Both the position numbers and the translations under genes were made by a program. A model generated the notes under the pieces. That model did no database searches. It was not told the DNA's origin and saw nothing but the letters and a program-made list of their open reading frames with translations. This document shows, in pieces, positions 1 through 8,977 of a stretch of DNA of 64,000 nucleotides. Source of the stretch: Isoptericola sp. AK164 (GTDB lineage: Bacteria > Actinomycetota > Actinomycetes > Actinomycetales > Cellulomonadaceae); the NCBI RefSeq assembly GCF_029643425.1, contig NZ_CP119106.1:3472001-3536000 (forward strand), in the 5' to 3' direction. Within the stretch, counting starts at the first letter, position 1, and each line of letters begins with the position of its first letter.

Positions 1-1464
1 CGCCGCCTCGGTCCGGGGCTGTCGTTCAACACCTCCGCGGTGCCGAACCTCGGCGGCGGGCTGCCGTGGAACGAGTGGGCCCGTGAGCTCACGCTCGTCA
101 TGTGCGACAACCAGGACCGGTCCGGGGACTACGGACGGACCACCCCCTCGCACGGGCTCTGGGAGGTCGGGCTGAGCTCGGAGGTGGTGCGCTCCGTCGC
201 CGCCGGGCGACCCGCCGGTCGCATCCAGTCGACCGCCCGCCTGCGCGGCGGCGGCCGGCACACCTCGAAGGAGCCGGCCGAGCTGCGGCTGCAGATGGCC
301 GAGGCCCTGGCCCACGGCGAGCTGCCGGTGTGGCACGCCGTCTCCGGCAAGCAGCACAACCGGCGCTGGGTCGACGGCGTAGTGGAGTTCGACGCCTGGC
401 TCGCCGAGAACGCGGAGGTCCTGACGGACCGCCGGTCCGTGGCCGACGTCGGGATCGTCTGGTCCCAGGAGAGCGCCTGGCTGCAGGCGTGGGGCGCGGC
501 GACGCCGGGGCCCGCCGTCGGCGACGCCGTCGCCGGGTGGCACCTCCTGCTGTCCCGCTGCCGCATCCCGAACCAGCTCGTCCTGGCCGACGGCACCGAG
601 TCGCTCGACGGCCTCTCCGCGCTGGTCCTGCCCAGCGGCCTGGCCCTGAGCACGAAGGCCGTGTCCCGCGTCGAGCGGTTCGTGGCGGAGGGGGGCCACC
701 TTCTCGTCGTGGGCACCGCGGGCCTGGTCGACGCCTGGGGCGCGCCGCACCCGGGCGACCCCGTCGGCGCACTCGTGGGCATCCGGCGGACGGCGCCCCC
801 GCCGGACGGGTTCGACCTCGTGTCCTACCTGCACGTGGGCGACGAGCCGTTCGTCCGCCGGATGCTCCCCGAGCTCGCCCCGGACGAGGTCGTCGCCGGC
901 GGGAACTGGCTCGTGGGGTTCGACCGGGTCGACGACACGGTGTCCACGGCGATGGAGTGGAACCGTTCGGAGCACATGATCCCGACCCATGCCGCCGGCC
1001 TGCCGCCGGCCGGCGGGCAGCAGGCCCTGGCCTGGCACGAGGACGGCGGTCGACGGGCGTTCCTCGGGGCCGACCTCGACGCCCGGTTCTTCGTGGACCG
1101 CGCGACCGAGCACCGGGCGGTCCTCGGCGGCCTCGCCTCCTGGGCGCTCGGGGCCGAGGGACCGACGGTGACGGTCGCGGGCGACGGCGTCGTGGACGTC
1201 CGGAGCTGGCACACCGCCCACGGTGTGGCCGTCGCGCTGGTGAACCTCGACAACCCCGGCGCGCAGGACGAGGCGGTCGAGCACTTCCGCCCGGTCGGAC
1301 CGCTGACCGTCCGGGTCCGCGGCGTCGACCCGCGGGCGACGGTCCGCCTCACCCGGGCGGCCGCCGACGTCGTCCCGACGACCACCGACCACCACCTCGA
1401 GTTCGTCGTCGACCAGGTGGTCGACTTCGAGCTCGCCCTCCTCTCCACGGAAGGAACGGCATGA
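1..1464 (+). CDS. GHL6-type putative glycosidase with trimerisation-like C-terminal half (5' end outside window)
   Basis: The frame is open from base 1, so the N-terminus lies outside the window; at least 487 residues remain. The visible part resembles the C-terminal two thirds of the complete homologue at 3791-5842: a barrel remnant, then a glutamine-amidotransferase-like segment (VLPSGLALSTKAVSRVERFVAEGG) as in the beta-galactosidase trimerisation fold, then a small beta domain ending in ALVNLDNPG. Such proteins are grouped as 'hypothetical glycosyl hydrolase 6' (GHL6); the substrate is unknown. The stop overlaps the start of the next hydrolase (ATGA), so the two are translationally coupled. 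The catalytic half cannot be inspected here. Confidence 0.7.
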   Translation, partial: RRLGPGLSFNTSAVPNLGGGLPWNEWARELTLVMCDNQDRSGDYGRTTPSHGLWEVGLSSEVVRSVAAGRPAGRIQSTARLRGGGRHTSKEPAELRLQMAEALAHGELPVWHAVSGKQHNRRWVDGVVEFDAWLAENAEVLTDRRSVADVGIVWSQESAWLQAWGAATPGPAVGDAVAGWHLLLSRCRIPNQLVLADGTESLDGLSALVLPSGLALSTKAVSRVERFVAEGGHLLVVGTAGLVDAWGAPHPGDPVGALVGIRRTAPPPDGFDLVSYLHVGDEPFVRRMLPELAPDEVVAGGNWLVGFDRVDDTVSTAMEWNRSEHMIPTHAAGLPPAGGQQALAWHEDGGRRAFLGADLDARFFVDRATEHRAVLGGLASWALGAEGPTVTVAGDGVVDVRSWHTAHGVAVALVNLDNPGAQDEAVEHFRPVGPLTVRVRGVDPRATVRLTRAAADVVPTTTDHHLEFVVDQVVDFELALLSTEGTA

Positions 1465-2225
1465 CCGACGTGCGATGGACCGCCAGCGAGGAGCCCCGCC
1501 CCGGGCGCGAGACGGTGCTGCTGAGCAACCCGCTCGGCGCCCCGCTGGAGCTGTGGGACGACGTGACCGACGCGCTGGCCCCGTCCTTCCGGGTCCTGCG
1601 CTACGACTCCCCGGGGCACGGGGGGAGCCCGCTGCGCGACGAGATCACGATCGAGACGCTCACCGACGTCGCCCTCGAGGTGCTGGACGCCGCCGAGGTC
1701 GAGCGTGCCCACGTGGTCGGCCTCTCGCTCGGCGCGATGGTGGGGCTCTCCCTGGCAGCGCGCGCCCCGGGGCGGACGGCCTCCCTCGCGGTGCTGTGCA
1801 GCAGCGCGTACTTCCCCGACAAGCAGGTCTGGCAGGACCGGGCCGCGACCGCACGAGCCGAGGGGCTGGACGGACTGGCCGGGGGCTCCCTCGCCCGGTG
1901 GTTCACCCCCGGCTGGGCCGCGGAGCACCCGGACGCGATCGAGGCGGCTCGGGCGATGTTCGTCGGGACCGACCCCGAGGGGTACGCCCGCACGGCCGAG
2001 GCGGTCGGGGCGCTCGACCTGCGCCCGTCCCTGCCCGAAGTCGCGGCCGAGACGCTCGTGGTGGCGGGCGACGCGGACCCGTCGACACCTCCGGCGATGC
2101 TGCGCGCGATCGCGGACGCCGTGCCGCACGCGCGGTACGAGGAGCTGGCGGGGGCGCACTGGCTCCCGGTCGAGCGGCCCGACGCCGTCGTGGAGCGGCT
2201 GGTGCCGTTCCTCACACGAGGGTAA
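1461..2225 (+). CDS. alpha/beta hydrolase, 3-oxoadipate enol-lactonase-like
   Basis: 254 residues. The ATG at 1461 overlaps the upstream stop (ATGA). A longer frame continues upstream in a frame antagonistic to the glycosidase and was discarded. Nucleophile elbow GLSLGAM, oxyanion region near LLSNPLGA, acid region VVAGDADPSTP and a C-terminal histidine in GAHWLP form a classical Ser-Asp-His triad. The sequence resembles PcaD-type enol-lactonases, but nothing else of the protocatechuate pathway is near. Coupling to a putative glycosidase suggests it opens a sugar lactone or removes an ester from the same substrate; this is inference. It is a paralogue of the hydrolase at 3013-3798. Confidence 0.8.
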   Translation: MTDVRWTASEEPRPGRETVLLSNPLGAPLELWDDVTDALAPSFRVLRYDSPGHGGSPLRDEITIETLTDVALEVLDAAEVERAHVVGLSLGAMVGLSLAARAPGRTASLAVLCSSAYFPDKQVWQDRAATARAEGLDGLAGGSLARWFTPGWAAEHPDAIEAARAMFVGTDPEGYARTAEAVGALDLRPSLPEVAAETLVVAGDADPSTPPAMLRAIADAVPHARYEELAGAHWLPVERPDAVVERLVPFLTRG

Positions 2226-2228
2226 ACC

Positions 2229-2259
2229 TGTCTGACAATCTCACCTTCTGTGTCATAAT
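2229..2259 (+). promoter_or_regulatory. promoter of the GntR gene with overlapping palindromic operator
   Basis: A -35 box CTGACA (2232-2237) and a -10 box CATAAT (2254-2259) are separated by 16 bp. The GTG start lies only 7 bp past the -10, so the mRNA is probably leaderless. The -35 overlaps TGTCTGACA, an odd-length palindrome of the kind bound by FadR/FCD regulators. The 11-mer TGTCTGACAAT recurs with one mismatch (TGTCTGTCAAT) at 8996-9006 in the ABC importer promoter. Confidence 0.6.
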
Positions 2260-2265
2260 GGCCGC

Positions 2266-2934
2266 GTGAGCGCTCCGACCTCCCCGATCCCCGTGTCCAC
2301 CACGACGCTGAGCGACGCCGTCTTCGACTCCCTGCGCCAGCGCATCGCCACCGGGGAGATCGCCCCGGGGGAACGCGTGACCGAGGCGCGCGTCGTCGGG
2401 GAGTACGAGATCGCCCGGCCGACGGCGAAGGCGTGCATCGAGCGCCTGGTCGGCGTCGGCCTCCTGCAGCGCGCCACCTACAAGTCGGCGACCGTCACCG
2501 AGCTCACGGCCGACGACGTCGACGACCTCTTCCTCGCGCGCACGACCATCGAGGTCACGGCGGCGCGGCTCCTCGCCGACGTCGGCGAGGTGCCGCGCGC
2601 CATGCTCGAGGCGCAGCGAGCGCTCGACATCGCCGGCGAGTTCGACGACCGGCCCGGGCTCGTGCGCGCCGACATCGACTTCCACTCCTCCATGGTCCGG
2701 GCCAGCGGGAGCAAGCGCCTCGCCCGGATGTACGAGATGGTGACCGGCGAGATCCTGCTGACGATCGGCAGCGCCGGGCACCGGCGCGCGTCGATCGCCG
2801 ACGTGGCGGCCGAGCACTCCGGCGTCCTGGACGCCCTGCGCTCCCGGGACGCCGACACCGCGGTGCGCCGCCTGACCGACCACCTCGACTCCGCTCACCT
2901 GCGCGTGCGCCGCGCCTTCGAGCCGACCTCCTAG
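2266..2934 (+). CDS. GntR/FadR-family (FCD) transcriptional regulator
   Basis: 222 residues, usual FCD length. N-terminal winged helix: SDAVFDSLRQRIATGEIAPGERVTE is the typical GntR opening, followed by the recognition helix around ARPTAKACIERLVGVGLL. The C-terminal FCD domain is helical with a DIDFHSSMVRASGS segment carrying metal-ligand Asp/His, and a late AEHSGVLDALRSRD helix. No ribosome-binding site precedes the GTG, consistent with leaderless translation. It lies between two copies of the glycosidase/hydrolase pair and probably controls both and the importer at 5839-8938, responding to a sugar acid or similar effector. The operator is the shared 11-bp motif noted upstream. Confidence 0.85.
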   Translation: MSAPTSPIPVSTTTLSDAVFDSLRQRIATGEIAPGERVTEARVVGEYEIARPTAKACIERLVGVGLLQRATYKSATVTELTADDVDDLFLARTTIEVTAARLLADVGEVPRAMLEAQRALDIAGEFDDRPGLVRADIDFHSSMVRASGSKRLARMYEMVTGEILLTIGSAGHRRASIADVAAEHSGVLDALRSRDADTAVRRLTDHLDSAHLRVRRAFEPTS

Positions 2935-2952
2935 GGAGCGACGCCCCCACGC

Positions 2953-2994
2953 ACGAGGGCCCGTCGACGGCTGAGTCCGTCGACGGGCCCTCGT
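2953..2994. terminator. bidirectional hairpin terminator
   Basis: An 18-bp perfect stem (2953-2970 with 2977-2994) with a 6-nt loop lies between the convergent GntR and hydrolase genes. The stem extends further outward with one mismatch. No U-tract, as is common in actinobacteria. Confidence 0.8.
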
Positions 2995-3012
2995 ACGTGG
3001 GGCGGATTCCTC

Positions 3013-3798
3013 TCAGGTGCCGCGGCCGACCTGCTCCAGGATCAGGTCGGCCACCGCGTCCGTCGCCATGGCCTGCAGCATGTGGGCCGCCCCGTCGACG
3101 ACGACGTGACGGGCGTGCGGGACGGCGTCCACGATCGTGCGGCCGTCCTCGACGGTCGCGGCGGCGTCGTGGGACCCGGAGACCACCAGCGTCGGGCAGG
3201 AGATCGCGGACAGCACGCTGCGCAGGTCGGCCGGGCCCAGGACGTCGCAGAAGGCCGCGTAGGCGCTGTCCGCCGTGCCCTCGAGCATGGTCGTGTACTG
3301 CGCCACGACGTCCGGGTACGCCGTCGCGTAGGTCGAGGTGAACCACCGCTCGAGCACGTCGGGGACGATCCCCCGGGTCCCCCACTGCTGGACCAGCTCC
3401 TTGCGGGCCTGCCACATCCTGCGGTCCATCACCGGCGTCGATCCGATCACGGTGATCGAGGCGATGCGGTCCGGGGCGAGCTCGGCGAGGCGCAGCGCCG
3501 CCATCCCCCCGATCGACACGCCCGCGACGTGGACGCGCTCGATCCCGAACTCGTCCAGCACCTCCAGCATGGAGGCCGCGAGGTCGTCGAGATCGGCCGG
3601 CATCTCCCGGGCCGGGGACAGGCCGTGCCCGGGGTAGTCGACGCACAGCACGCTCGTCGACGCGGTCAGCCGCGACATCATCGGTGCCCAGATCTCGGTG
3701 GTGGTCGCGAGCGAGTTGAGCAGCAGCAGCGGCTCCCGGTCGCCCGGCAGCCGGGACGGGTAGAAGGCCCGGTGCAGGTTGCGGGTGAGCTCAGCCAA
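3013..3798 (-). CDS. alpha/beta hydrolase, enol-lactonase-like (second copy)
   Basis: 261 residues. It starts at TTG (3798), overlapping the stop of the preceding glycosidase by 8 bases, so it is coupled to it. Triad elements: GVSIGGM elbow, VVSGSHDAAAT acid loop, GAAHML histidine. The whole length aligns with the hydrolase at 1461-2225 (shared YPGHG/SPGHG, E-RxHVxGxSxG, DLRxxL blocks). It is the last gene of the ABC importer operon. Probable cytoplasmic esterase or lactonase acting with the GHL6 enzyme on an imported sugar; the substrate cannot be read from sequence. Confidence 0.8.
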   Translation of the reverse strand: MAELTRNLHRAFYPSRLPGDREPLLLLNSLATTTEIWAPMMSRLTASTSVLCVDYPGHGLSPAREMPADLDDLAASMLEVLDEFGIERVHVAGVSIGGMAALRLAELAPDRIASITVIGSTPVMDRRMWQARKELVQQWGTRGIVPDVLERWFTSTYATAYPDVVAQYTTMLEGTADSAYAAFCDVLGPADLRSVLSAISCPTLVVSGSHDAAATVEDGRTIVDAVPHARHVVVDGAAHMLQAMATDAVADLILEQVGRGT

Positions 3799-5842
3799 TT
3801 TCGACTACCTCCAGGACGTCGTCGACGGTGACGGGGACCCGCAGGCCGTCGGTCACCTCGAGGGGAACGACACGGCGATCGGCGACCAGCGCGCGGACGC
3901 CCTGCGCGGCCAGCGCCGCCCATGCCCCCGTGAGGGTCACCGATCCCGTGATCGGGATCGGCTCGCGGACGCGGTCGCCCCGCCCGCCCGAGTGGTTGAC
4001 CAGGTGCAGGACCACGCGGCCTCGGCTGACGCCGACGGTCAGCTCCACGCCGCGCGGCAGGTCGACCCCGACGATCTCCGGACGGGGACGCAGGACCTCC
4101 ACCTCGCGGGCGACGAGGTCGCCGAGGGCCGTGAGACCGGAACGGTGGACGGTGGCGCCGACCGCCCACGGCAGCTGGCTCGTGCGACCGGCGCCGAACG
4201 TGCCGTGCAGCAGCGCGGGATCACCGCCGGACGTCGTGTTGCCTCCGGTGATCTCCGGCGGCCCGAACGGCGTCTGCGTGCTCAGCGCGAGCACCCCGGA
4301 CGTGACGCCGCCCTGCGTCTCCACCCGGTCGAAGTGCCCGATCACCGGGTGCAGGGGGACGTCGACCCGGTCGTCGGACGGACCGACGTACCGGCCACCG
4401 AGCTCCGCGATCCCGGACAACCGCTCGACGAGAGCCGCGGCCGGCGCGGACTCCAGCACGGGCCGGCCGTCACGGAACCCGTCTCCGGTGACCACCAGCG
4501 ACCCTCCGCCCCGGACGAAGTCGTCCAGGGCGCGGGCGAACGCCTCGTCGATCCCGGCCGTGCCGGGGACGACCACGACGTCGTAGCGCGCCACGACGTC
4601 GTCGTGGACGAGCTGCTCCTGGTACTGCAGCCCGAGCACGTCGAACGGGACGTGGGCCTCCTGCAGGGCGGTGTAGACGCCGCGGTACTCGGCGTGGTCC
4701 ACCGTGTGCTGCATGGCGCTCATCGCCGTGCCGCCCCGCGGGCGCAGGAGGGCCACCGTCGACGCCGACCGGTAGTCGGCGTACAGGTCCGTCCGCTCGC
4801 GCAGGAGTCCCAGCAGGTCGGAGGCCGCGGGCAGGCAGGGGAACCTGCCGACGTCGACCGTGCCGACCACCACCGACGACGGGAGCGCCCCCCGGGAGAG
4901 CGCCTGGGCGACGTAGCGCCGGAACTGCGTGGGCTCCTCCGCGATCTGCCGGTAGGGCAGGCCCATGTTCACCGACGCGTGGACCAGCGCCGGGACCCGG
5001 GGGTCCGACGTCCGGTGCAGGCTCGCCATCTCGCCGGGCGTGTGGACCCACCAGCGGTCGCTGTCGTGCCCGCCCAGCGAGGAGTTGATCTCGAGGAAGG
5101 CGATGTCCATCCGGACGTCGGCGAGCATCAGCGGCGTTCCCGGCCGGACCTCGTTGACGACCCGCGAGTAGCGCTCGGCCAGCTCGGTGAGCCGCTGCTG
5201 GGCGACGTCGAGCCACCGGTCGTAGCCGGGCTCGCCCAGCGCCGTCGGGTGGGGAACGCCGGGGTGGGCGTCCGCGAAGGCCGCACGGCACCGGTCGCAC
5301 TGGCAGACACCCTTGTACCGACCGCTGTAGGCGACCTCGGGGTACTGCAACCAGTTGAAGAAGACGCCGTCGACCGGGTAGCGCTCCACGAAGTCGCGCA
5401 GGATCCGCGGAGCGAGCACCTCGTGGTAGTCGCTGCGGGGACAGATCGCGGTCAACCCGTCCTCGGTGTACCAACGACCGTCCTGGTCCAGGAAGGCCCA
5501 GTCGGGGTGCTCCGCGACGACGTCGGCCGGCAGCCGCGAGAAGTCGAAGCGGGAGAGCACTCGCACGTCGCGGGCGTGCGCCGCGCGGACCACGTCGCCG
5601 ACCATGTCGCCGGAGGCCCGCTGCGCCAGTCGGGGCGCGGCACGCTGGTACGGCTCGTGCACCGGGTAGAAGTACGAGATCCCGCCCGCGTTGCACAGCC
5701 AGGTGTCGTAGCCGAGGTCGACGAGCTGGTCGACCGACGCCTCGGCGTCGAGCAGCACGTCGTCCTCGCGCAGGTTGGTCTGCAGCAGCCGGAACGGCGA
5801 GTCCCACCACCGCTGCGTCGTCGGTCCGGAGGTCGTGGTCAC
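3791..5842 (-). CDS. GHL6-type putative glycosidase with trimerisation-like domain
   Basis: 683 residues. The GTG start overlaps the permease stop (GTGA). The N-terminal about 380 residues form a TIM-barrel-like domain: LVDLGYDTWLCNAGGISYFYP, RVLSRFDFSRL, then PVDGVFFNWLQYPE, followed by a CxCxRC cluster (residues VCQCDRC). The middle part (about 400-560) resembles the amidotransferase-like trimerisation domain of GH42 enzymes (YDVVVVPGTAGIDEAFARALDDFVRGGG). A small beta domain with HLVNHSGG follows. No signal peptide, so it acts in the cytoplasm on material brought in by the adjacent importer. Activity is unassigned for this family; an alpha-galactosidase- or beta-galactosidase-like role is possible. 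Confidence 0.75.
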   Translation of the reverse strand: MTTTSGPTTQRWWDSPFRLLQTNLREDDVLLDAEASVDQLVDLGYDTWLCNAGGISYFYPVHEPYQRAAPRLAQRASGDMVGDVVRAAHARDVRVLSRFDFSRLPADVVAEHPDWAFLDQDGRWYTEDGLTAICPRSDYHEVLAPRILRDFVERYPVDGVFFNWLQYPEVAYSGRYKGVCQCDRCRAAFADAHPGVPHPTALGEPGYDRWLDVAQQRLTELAERYSRVVNEVRPGTPLMLADVRMDIAFLEINSSLGGHDSDRWWVHTPGEMASLHRTSDPRVPALVHASVNMGLPYRQIAEEPTQFRRYVAQALSRGALPSSVVVGTVDVGRFPCLPAASDLLGLLRERTDLYADYRSASTVALLRPRGGTAMSAMQHTVDHAEYRGVYTALQEAHVPFDVLGLQYQEQLVHDDVVARYDVVVVPGTAGIDEAFARALDDFVRGGGSLVVTGDGFRDGRPVLESAPAAALVERLSGIAELGGRYVGPSDDRVDVPLHPVIGHFDRVETQGGVTSGVLALSTQTPFGPPEITGGNTTSGGDPALLHGTFGAGRTSQLPWAVGATVHRSGLTALGDLVAREVEVLRPRPEIVGVDLPRGVELTVGVSRGRVVLHLVNHSGGRGDRVREPIPITGSVTLTGAWAALAAQGVRALVADRRVVPLEVTDGLRVPVTVDDVLEVVEIG

Positions 5843-6750
5843 TTGATTCCCGTCGAGGCGATGCCGGCGATGAAGTAGCGCTGGAAGAAGACGAAGACGA
5901 CGATGATCGGCAGGATCGTCAGCAGCGAGCCGGCCAGCAGCGGTCCGTAGGCCACGCTCCCCTCGGCCTGCGAGATCGTCGTCAGGGCCACCGGCAGCGT
6001 GTACATGTCGCTCGTCTGCGCGACCACGAGCGGCCAGAGCAGGTTGTTCCACGACATCACGAACGACAGGATCCCGACGGTCGCCACCGCGGGCCCGCAC
6101 AGCGGCAGGATGATCCGGAAGAACAGGCGCGCCTCGCCGGACCCGTCGATCCGCGCGGCCTCGAGCAGCTCGTCGGGCAGCTGCGAGATGAACTGCCGCA
6201 TGACGAAGACGCCCAGCGGCGTGATGATCAGCGGCAGGATGAGCCCGCCGTAGGTGTTCGTGAGGTTGAGGCTGGCGACGGTGACGAACTGCGGCACGAA
6301 CAGCACGAGCGACGGCACCATGAAGGTCACCAGCACCGCGCCGAACACGATGCCCCGACCCGGGAACCGCAGCTTGGCCAGGGCGTACCCGACCGCCGAG
6401 CACAGCAGGATGTTGCCGAGCACGATGGCCACGGACACCACGACGCTGTTGAAGAAGTACCGGGGGAACTCGCCGCCGGAGAGCAGCTGCGAGAAGTTCT
6501 CCAGCGTGAACGTCTCGGGCCACCAGCTCTGTGCCAGCAGGATCTCGCCCGACGGCTTGAACGAGCTGAGCACGTTCCACACGAGCGGGCTGAGGGTGAC
6601 GATCGTGCCCAGCACGAGGGCGACGTAGATCGCCGTCGTGGCGACGGGTCCCCGGCTCTCCGAGGGCGACCGGCCGCGGCGCCGCCGTGACGACGGGTCC
6701 GGCACCACCGCGTCCGAGCGGGGGGCCACCTGAGGGGGCGTGTCGATCAT
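5839..6750 (-). CDS. carbohydrate ABC transporter permease, MalG type
   Basis: 303 residues with six predicted membrane helices and the EAA loop ELLEAARIDGSGEARLFFRIILPL that docks to the ATPase. The N-terminal about 45 residues are cytoplasmic and Arg-rich (SSRRRRGRSP). The start at 6750 overlaps the partner permease stop. No ATPase gene lies in the operon; in actinobacteria a shared MsiK-type ATPase usually energises such importers, which I infer here. Confidence 0.9.
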   Translation of the reverse strand: MIDTPPQVAPRSDAVVPDPSSRRRRGRSPSESRGPVATTAIYVALVLGTIVTLSPLVWNVLSSFKPSGEILLAQSWWPETFTLENFSQLLSGGEFPRYFFNSVVVSVAIVLGNILLCSAVGYALAKLRFPGRGIVFGAVLVTFMVPSLVLFVPQFVTVASLNLTNTYGGLILPLIITPLGVFVMRQFISQLPDELLEAARIDGSGEARLFFRIILPLCGPAVATVGILSFVMSWNNLLWPLVVAQTSDMYTLPVALTTISQAEGSVAYGPLLAGSLLTILPIIVVFVFFQRYFIAGIASTGIK

Positions 6751-7655
6751 GTACGGCTCCTGAGGACTCGGAACTGGATCAGCGACAGCAGGCCGATGAC
6801 CAGGAAGAGGATGTAGCTCGCGGCCGCAGCGGTCCCGTACTGCCCGAACCCGAACTCGTCGTAGATGTACATCACGGCCGACTGGGTCGAGTTGAGCGGA
6901 CCGCCCTGGGTGATGACGAAGGGCTCCTCGAACACCTGCACGATGAAGACGGTCATGAGCACGCTCGCCAGCAGGATGGTGGGGACGAGCATGGGGACGG
7001 TGATCGAGACCAGCCGCCGCCAGGAGCCCGCGCCGTCCACCCGGGCCGCCTCGTGGACGTCCTGGGGGATGGCCTGCAGGCCGGCGAGGAAGAGCACCAT
7101 GACCAGTCCGAAGAGTCGCCAGATGACGAGCAGGATGATGGTCGGCAGGGCCCAGAAGGTGTCGGCGAGCCAGGCCGGCCCGTCGATCCCGATGGTCGCG
7201 AGCATCGCGTTCACGGTGCCGTTGTCGGCGAAGAGGAACTTCCAGACGACGGCGATCGCCACGATGCTCGTGACCACGGGGACGTAGTAGACGGTGCGGA
7301 AGAAGCCCTTGCCCCGGCGGATGCCGCGGTTCAGCGCGACGGCCAGGAACAGGGCGATCACCAGCACGGCGGGCACGGCGACGAGCACCACCACCCCGGT
7401 GTTCCCGAGCGACCGCCAGAAGACCGGATCGCTCAGGACCGCCGCGAAGTTGTCGAGACCGACGAGCTCCACGTTGAACGGGGTGCGCAGGTCCCGGCTC
7501 GTCATGTCCGTCAGGCTCATGAAGAGCGACCAGAGGATGGGCCAGGCGAAGAAGACGGCGAAGACCGTTACGAACGGCAGGGAGAACAGCCACCCGGCCA
7601 GCGCCTGCGAGCTCCGCTTCTTCCGGCCGGGGGCCTTCGGTGCGAGCGTCGTCAC
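6747..7655 (-). CDS. carbohydrate ABC transporter permease, MalF type
   Basis: 302 residues, six membrane helices, EAA loop DVHEAARVDGAGSWRRLVSITVPM. The GTG start at 7655 overlaps the binding-protein stop (GTGA), so translation is coupled. It forms the heterodimeric channel with the downstream MalG-type permease. Substrate is probably an oligosaccharide handled by the GHL6 enzyme at the operon end. Confidence 0.9.
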   Translation of the reverse strand: MTTLAPKAPGRKKRSSQALAGWLFSLPFVTVFAVFFAWPILWSLFMSLTDMTSRDLRTPFNVELVGLDNFAAVLSDPVFWRSLGNTGVVVLVAVPAVLVIALFLAVALNRGIRRGKGFFRTVYYVPVVTSIVAIAVVWKFLFADNGTVNAMLATIGIDGPAWLADTFWALPTIILLVIWRLFGLVMVLFLAGLQAIPQDVHEAARVDGAGSWRRLVSITVPMLVPTILLASVLMTVFIVQVFEEPFVITQGGPLNSTQSAVMYIYDEFGFGQYGTAAAASYILFLVIGLLSLIQFRVLRSRT

Positions 7656-8938
7656 TGCTCTCCCGTCCCGATCGCCTCGGCCTCGCGCTGCATCTCCGCC
7701 GCGGCCTCCTCGGGCGTGATGACCTCGCGGGCGAGCTGCTCGCCGTAGGTGGCCAGCAGGTCGCGGATCTGGGTCCAGGTGAGCACCTGGGGCAGCGGGA
7801 CGCTGTTCTCGAGCTGGGTCGCGAACGTCTCGGCGGTCGGGCTCTCCGCGAGCGCCCCGGACTCCCAGGCGGCCTGGTTGGCCGGCAGCACACCGGAGAC
7901 CTCGTAGGCGGCCACGGCGTTCTCCGGGGACGTGGCGTGGCGCACGAACTTCCACGCGGACTCCTGGTTGTCGGAGTCGGCCATCACCGCGAGCCCGGAA
8001 CCGCCGATGTAGCCCATCCCGTTGACGGGCCCCTCCGGCAGGGGGGCGAGACCGAGCTTCGACGCGTCGCCGCCCAGGGCGTCGAGCGCGAAGTCGTAGG
8101 AGTACGACCCGGTCATGTAGGACCCGATGCTGCCGTCGGCGAAGGCGGCCTCGATCTCGCCGGCGGCGGTGATCACCTTCTGCACGTCGGAGATGTCCTG
8201 GGCGAAGAACTCCTGGTAGTGGCCGAGCGCCTCGACGACCTCGGGGGTGTCCAGGGTGAACTCCCCGTCGTCGATGACGGAGCCGCCGGCCTGGTAGATC
8301 ATCGGCAGGATCGTCTGCCAGGCGAGGGTGCCCGACGGCGCGACGAAGGTCCCGCTGTCGGCGCCGTCCTCCCGGAGGGCGGCCCCGAACTCGAGGTTCT
8401 CCTCCCAGGTGGTGGGGGCGTCCAGCCCGGCCTCCTCGGCCAGGTCGGCGCGGTAGTAGAAGGACTGCACGGTCACGTACCAGGGCACGGCGTACAGGAC
8501 GTCGTCGAAGGTGACGGCGGAGACCGCGGAGTCGAAGAAGTCGGAGGTGTCGGTGACACCGTCGGGGACGGGGGCGATGCCGCCCGCGGACACGTAGGAC
8601 TGCAGACCGGTGCTCGGCTGGATGATGTCCGGGACCTCGCCGCTGGCGATGGCCGTGTCCACCTTGCGGGGGAGCTCGTCGAACGACACCGGGGTCACGG
8701 TGATCGTGACGTCGGGGTTCGCCGCCTGGAACTCCTCGGCGGTGGCCGACAGGGCCCGGCCCTCGTTCTCGGCGGCCCAGATGGTGATCTCCCCCGTGGC
8801 GGGCGAGCCGTCGATCGCCTCGGCCGTCTCGACGGTCGTCCCGGCGTCGGAACGACCGCAGGCGGTGAGGACGAGGGCGGTGGCGGTCAGTGCGGCAGTC
8901 GTCATCGTCACTCGCCGCGTCGTACCTGATGCGAACAC
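7652..8938 (-). CDS. sugar-binding lipoprotein of ABC importer (solute-binding family 1)
   Basis: 428 residues. Signal peptide with lipobox LTAC (Cys27 becomes lipidated). The mature part has the family-1 fold: EITIWAAENEGRALSATAEEF near the start, a hinge region around DDVLYAVPWYVTVQSFYYR, and the aromatic-rich late lobe. First gene of the five-gene operon SBP-permease-permease-glycosidase-hydrolase, led by the promoter around 8975-9006. An in-frame alternative start further upstream lacks a signal peptide. Confidence 0.9.
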   Translation of the reverse strand: MFASGTTRRVTMTTAALTATALVLTACGRSDAGTTVETAEAIDGSPATGEITIWAAENEGRALSATAEEFQAANPDVTITVTPVSFDELPRKVDTAIASGEVPDIIQPSTGLQSYVSAGGIAPVPDGVTDTSDFFDSAVSAVTFDDVLYAVPWYVTVQSFYYRADLAEEAGLDAPTTWEENLEFGAALREDGADSGTFVAPSGTLAWQTILPMIYQAGGSVIDDGEFTLDTPEVVEALGHYQEFFAQDISDVQKVITAAGEIEAAFADGSIGSYMTGSYSYDFALDALGGDASKLGLAPLPEGPVNGMGYIGGSGLAVMADSDNQESAWKFVRHATSPENAVAAYEVSGVLPANQAAWESGALAESPTAETFATQLENSVPLPQVLTWTQIRDLLATYGEQLAREVITPEEAAAEMQREAEAIGTGEQ

Positions 8939-8977
8939 AACGGACCTTCTTCCTTGAAGTGGTTCGGTTCGTCACGA

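Noticed and set aside
102-2225. Possible fusion of a 470-residue upstream part with the alpha/beta hydrolase
   Set aside because: The upstream part is a shadow of the glycosidase; the hydrolase has its own coupled ATG at 1461.
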